Source: Coriobacteriaceae bacterium
GTDB taxonomy: Bacteria; Actinomycetota; Coriobacteriia; Anaerosomatales; D1FN1-002
Direction of reading: 5' to 3'
Assembly: GCA_013824215.1 (NCBI GenBank)
Contig: PNNM01000025.1
Coordinates: forward strand, 1-13,590
Length of the DNA: 13,590 bases
The notes under the pieces were generated by a model. That model was given only the letters and a program-made list of their open reading frames with translations, did no database searches and was not told the DNA's origin. The number at the start of each line of letters is the position of its first letter. Position 1 is the stretch's first letter. Positions 13,338 to 13,590 of this stretch are shown piece after piece. The translations under genes were made by a program, and so were the position numbers.

Positions 13338-13366
13338 ACTCTAGCCGCCCTCCGTGCGTGTGTCAA
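13338..13366 (-). promoter_or_regulatory. Sigma-70-type promoter of the str operon
   Basis: On the minus strand TTGACA (13361-13366) and TAGAGT (13338-13343) are separated by exactly 17 bp. The -35 is the perfect consensus and the -10 is the TAGAGT-type common in high-GC Gram-positives. Transcription would begin near 13331, leaving a leader of about 75 nt before rpsL. It is the only convincing promoter I see, so it may drive much of the ribosomal gene run. Confidence 0.85.
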
Positions 13367-13408
13367 ACGCAACGCGTCCGGGCGTATCCATACCCGTCCC
13401 GAACGCGC

Positions 13409-13433
13409 GGAAGCCACCTGTCAGGCGGCTTCC
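13409..13433 (-). terminator. Hairpin terminator after the upstream gene
   Basis: An 11-bp stem (GGAAGCCGCCT with AGGTGGCTTCC, one G-U pair) around a 3-nt loop lies about 30 bp after the stop of the upstream gene and about 40 bp before the str promoter. No U-run follows, as is often so for terminators in high-GC actinobacteria. It would separate the two transcription units. Confidence 0.65.
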
Positions 13434-13464
13434 GGAAGCCTGCGAGGATGCGTTCCGAGCGGTC

Positions 13465-13590
13465 CTACGCCTTGAGGACGAGACCCCTCTCGCCGAGCTT
13501 CTGCTCGACCTCTTCGAGCGCCTTGGCGCCGAAGCCCTTGATGGCCATCAAGGGCTTCGGCGCCAAGGCGCTCGAAGAGGTCGAGCAGAA
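13465..13590 (-). CDS. C-terminal end of a helix-hairpin-helix protein, RNA polymerase alpha-CTD-like (partial)
   Basis: Only the last residues are present. The trustworthy part is IKGFGAKALEEVEQKLGERG followed by LVLKA and a TAG stop (13465-13542). The pattern I-K-G-F-G-x-K-x-L-E-E is a helix-hairpin-helix, and the following helix and GLVL ending resemble the C-terminal domain of RNA polymerase alpha, which binds DNA. Everything beyond about 13545 is the mirrored arm of a perfect palindrome and would encode FCSTSSSALAPKPLM, which is likely artefactual. rpoC is the usual gene before rpsL in many bacteria and rpoA normally lies after rpsK and rpsD, so the identity is left open. A hairpin terminator follows. 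Confidence 0.5.
   Translation of the reverse strand, partial: FCSTSSSALAPKPLMAIKGFGAKALEEVEQKLGERGLVLKA
13499..13590. repeat. 92-bp perfect palindrome at the right edge
   Basis: Two 46-bp arms (13499-13544 and 13545-13590) are exact reverse complements with no spacer; the axis is ATGG|CCAT. The palindrome ends at the last base of the window. One arm is coding sequence continuous with the gene ending at 13465, so the mirrored arm is best explained as a fold-back assembly or amplification error at a contig end. Confidence 0.9.

Overview
The window is a piece of the universal ribosomal-protein superoperon, the str, S10 and spc clusters run together, entirely on the minus strand. It reads from the right end towards position 1. 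The DNA is GC-rich. Gene order, zinc-type S14, frequent GTG/TTG starts and a TTGACA-17-TAGAGT promoter all suggest a member of the Actinomycetota. Protein resemblance from memory leans to a Coriobacteriia-like or other deep-branching class; that placement is inference, not proof.

Layout, in transcription order. At the right edge is the last part of a gene ending in a helix-hairpin-helix resembling the C-terminal domain of RNA polymerase alpha. The outermost 92 bp form a perfect palindrome with no loop, most likely a fold-back assembly artefact. A GC-rich terminator-like hairpin and a clear sigma-70 promoter follow. Then come rpsL, rpsG and fusA (str); rpsJ, rplC, rplD, rplW, rplB, rpsS, rplV, rpsC, rplP, rpmC and rpsQ (S10); and rplN, rplX, rplE, rpsN, rpsH, rplF, rplR, rpsE, rpmD, rplO and the 5' part of secY (spc). 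secY is cut by the left edge. No tuf gene lies between fusA and rpsJ, and no promoter is recognisable there, so str and S10 look fused into one transcription unit.

The products work together: S12, S7, S10, S19, S3, S17, S14, S8 and S5 build the small subunit; L3, L4, L23, L2, L22, L16, L29, L14, L24, L5, L6, L18, L30 and L15 build the large subunit. EF-G drives translocation and SecY is the membrane channel for exported proteins. Most genes are 2-46 bp apart or overlap, with Shine-Dalgarno sequences often inside the preceding gene. Six spacers are longer (67-130 bp): rpsL-rpsG, rpsJ-rplC, rplW-rplB, rplX-rplE, rpsN-rpsH and rpmD-rplO. Each contains inverted repeats able to form RNA hairpins; these are the only candidates for undescribed biology here.

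No stretch over 300 bp lacks a gene. I found no mobile element, CRISPR array, tRNA or rRNA, and nothing pointing to a novel multi-gene system. The long plus-strand open frames, including one of 933 codons, are shadows of the GC-rich minus-strand genes.
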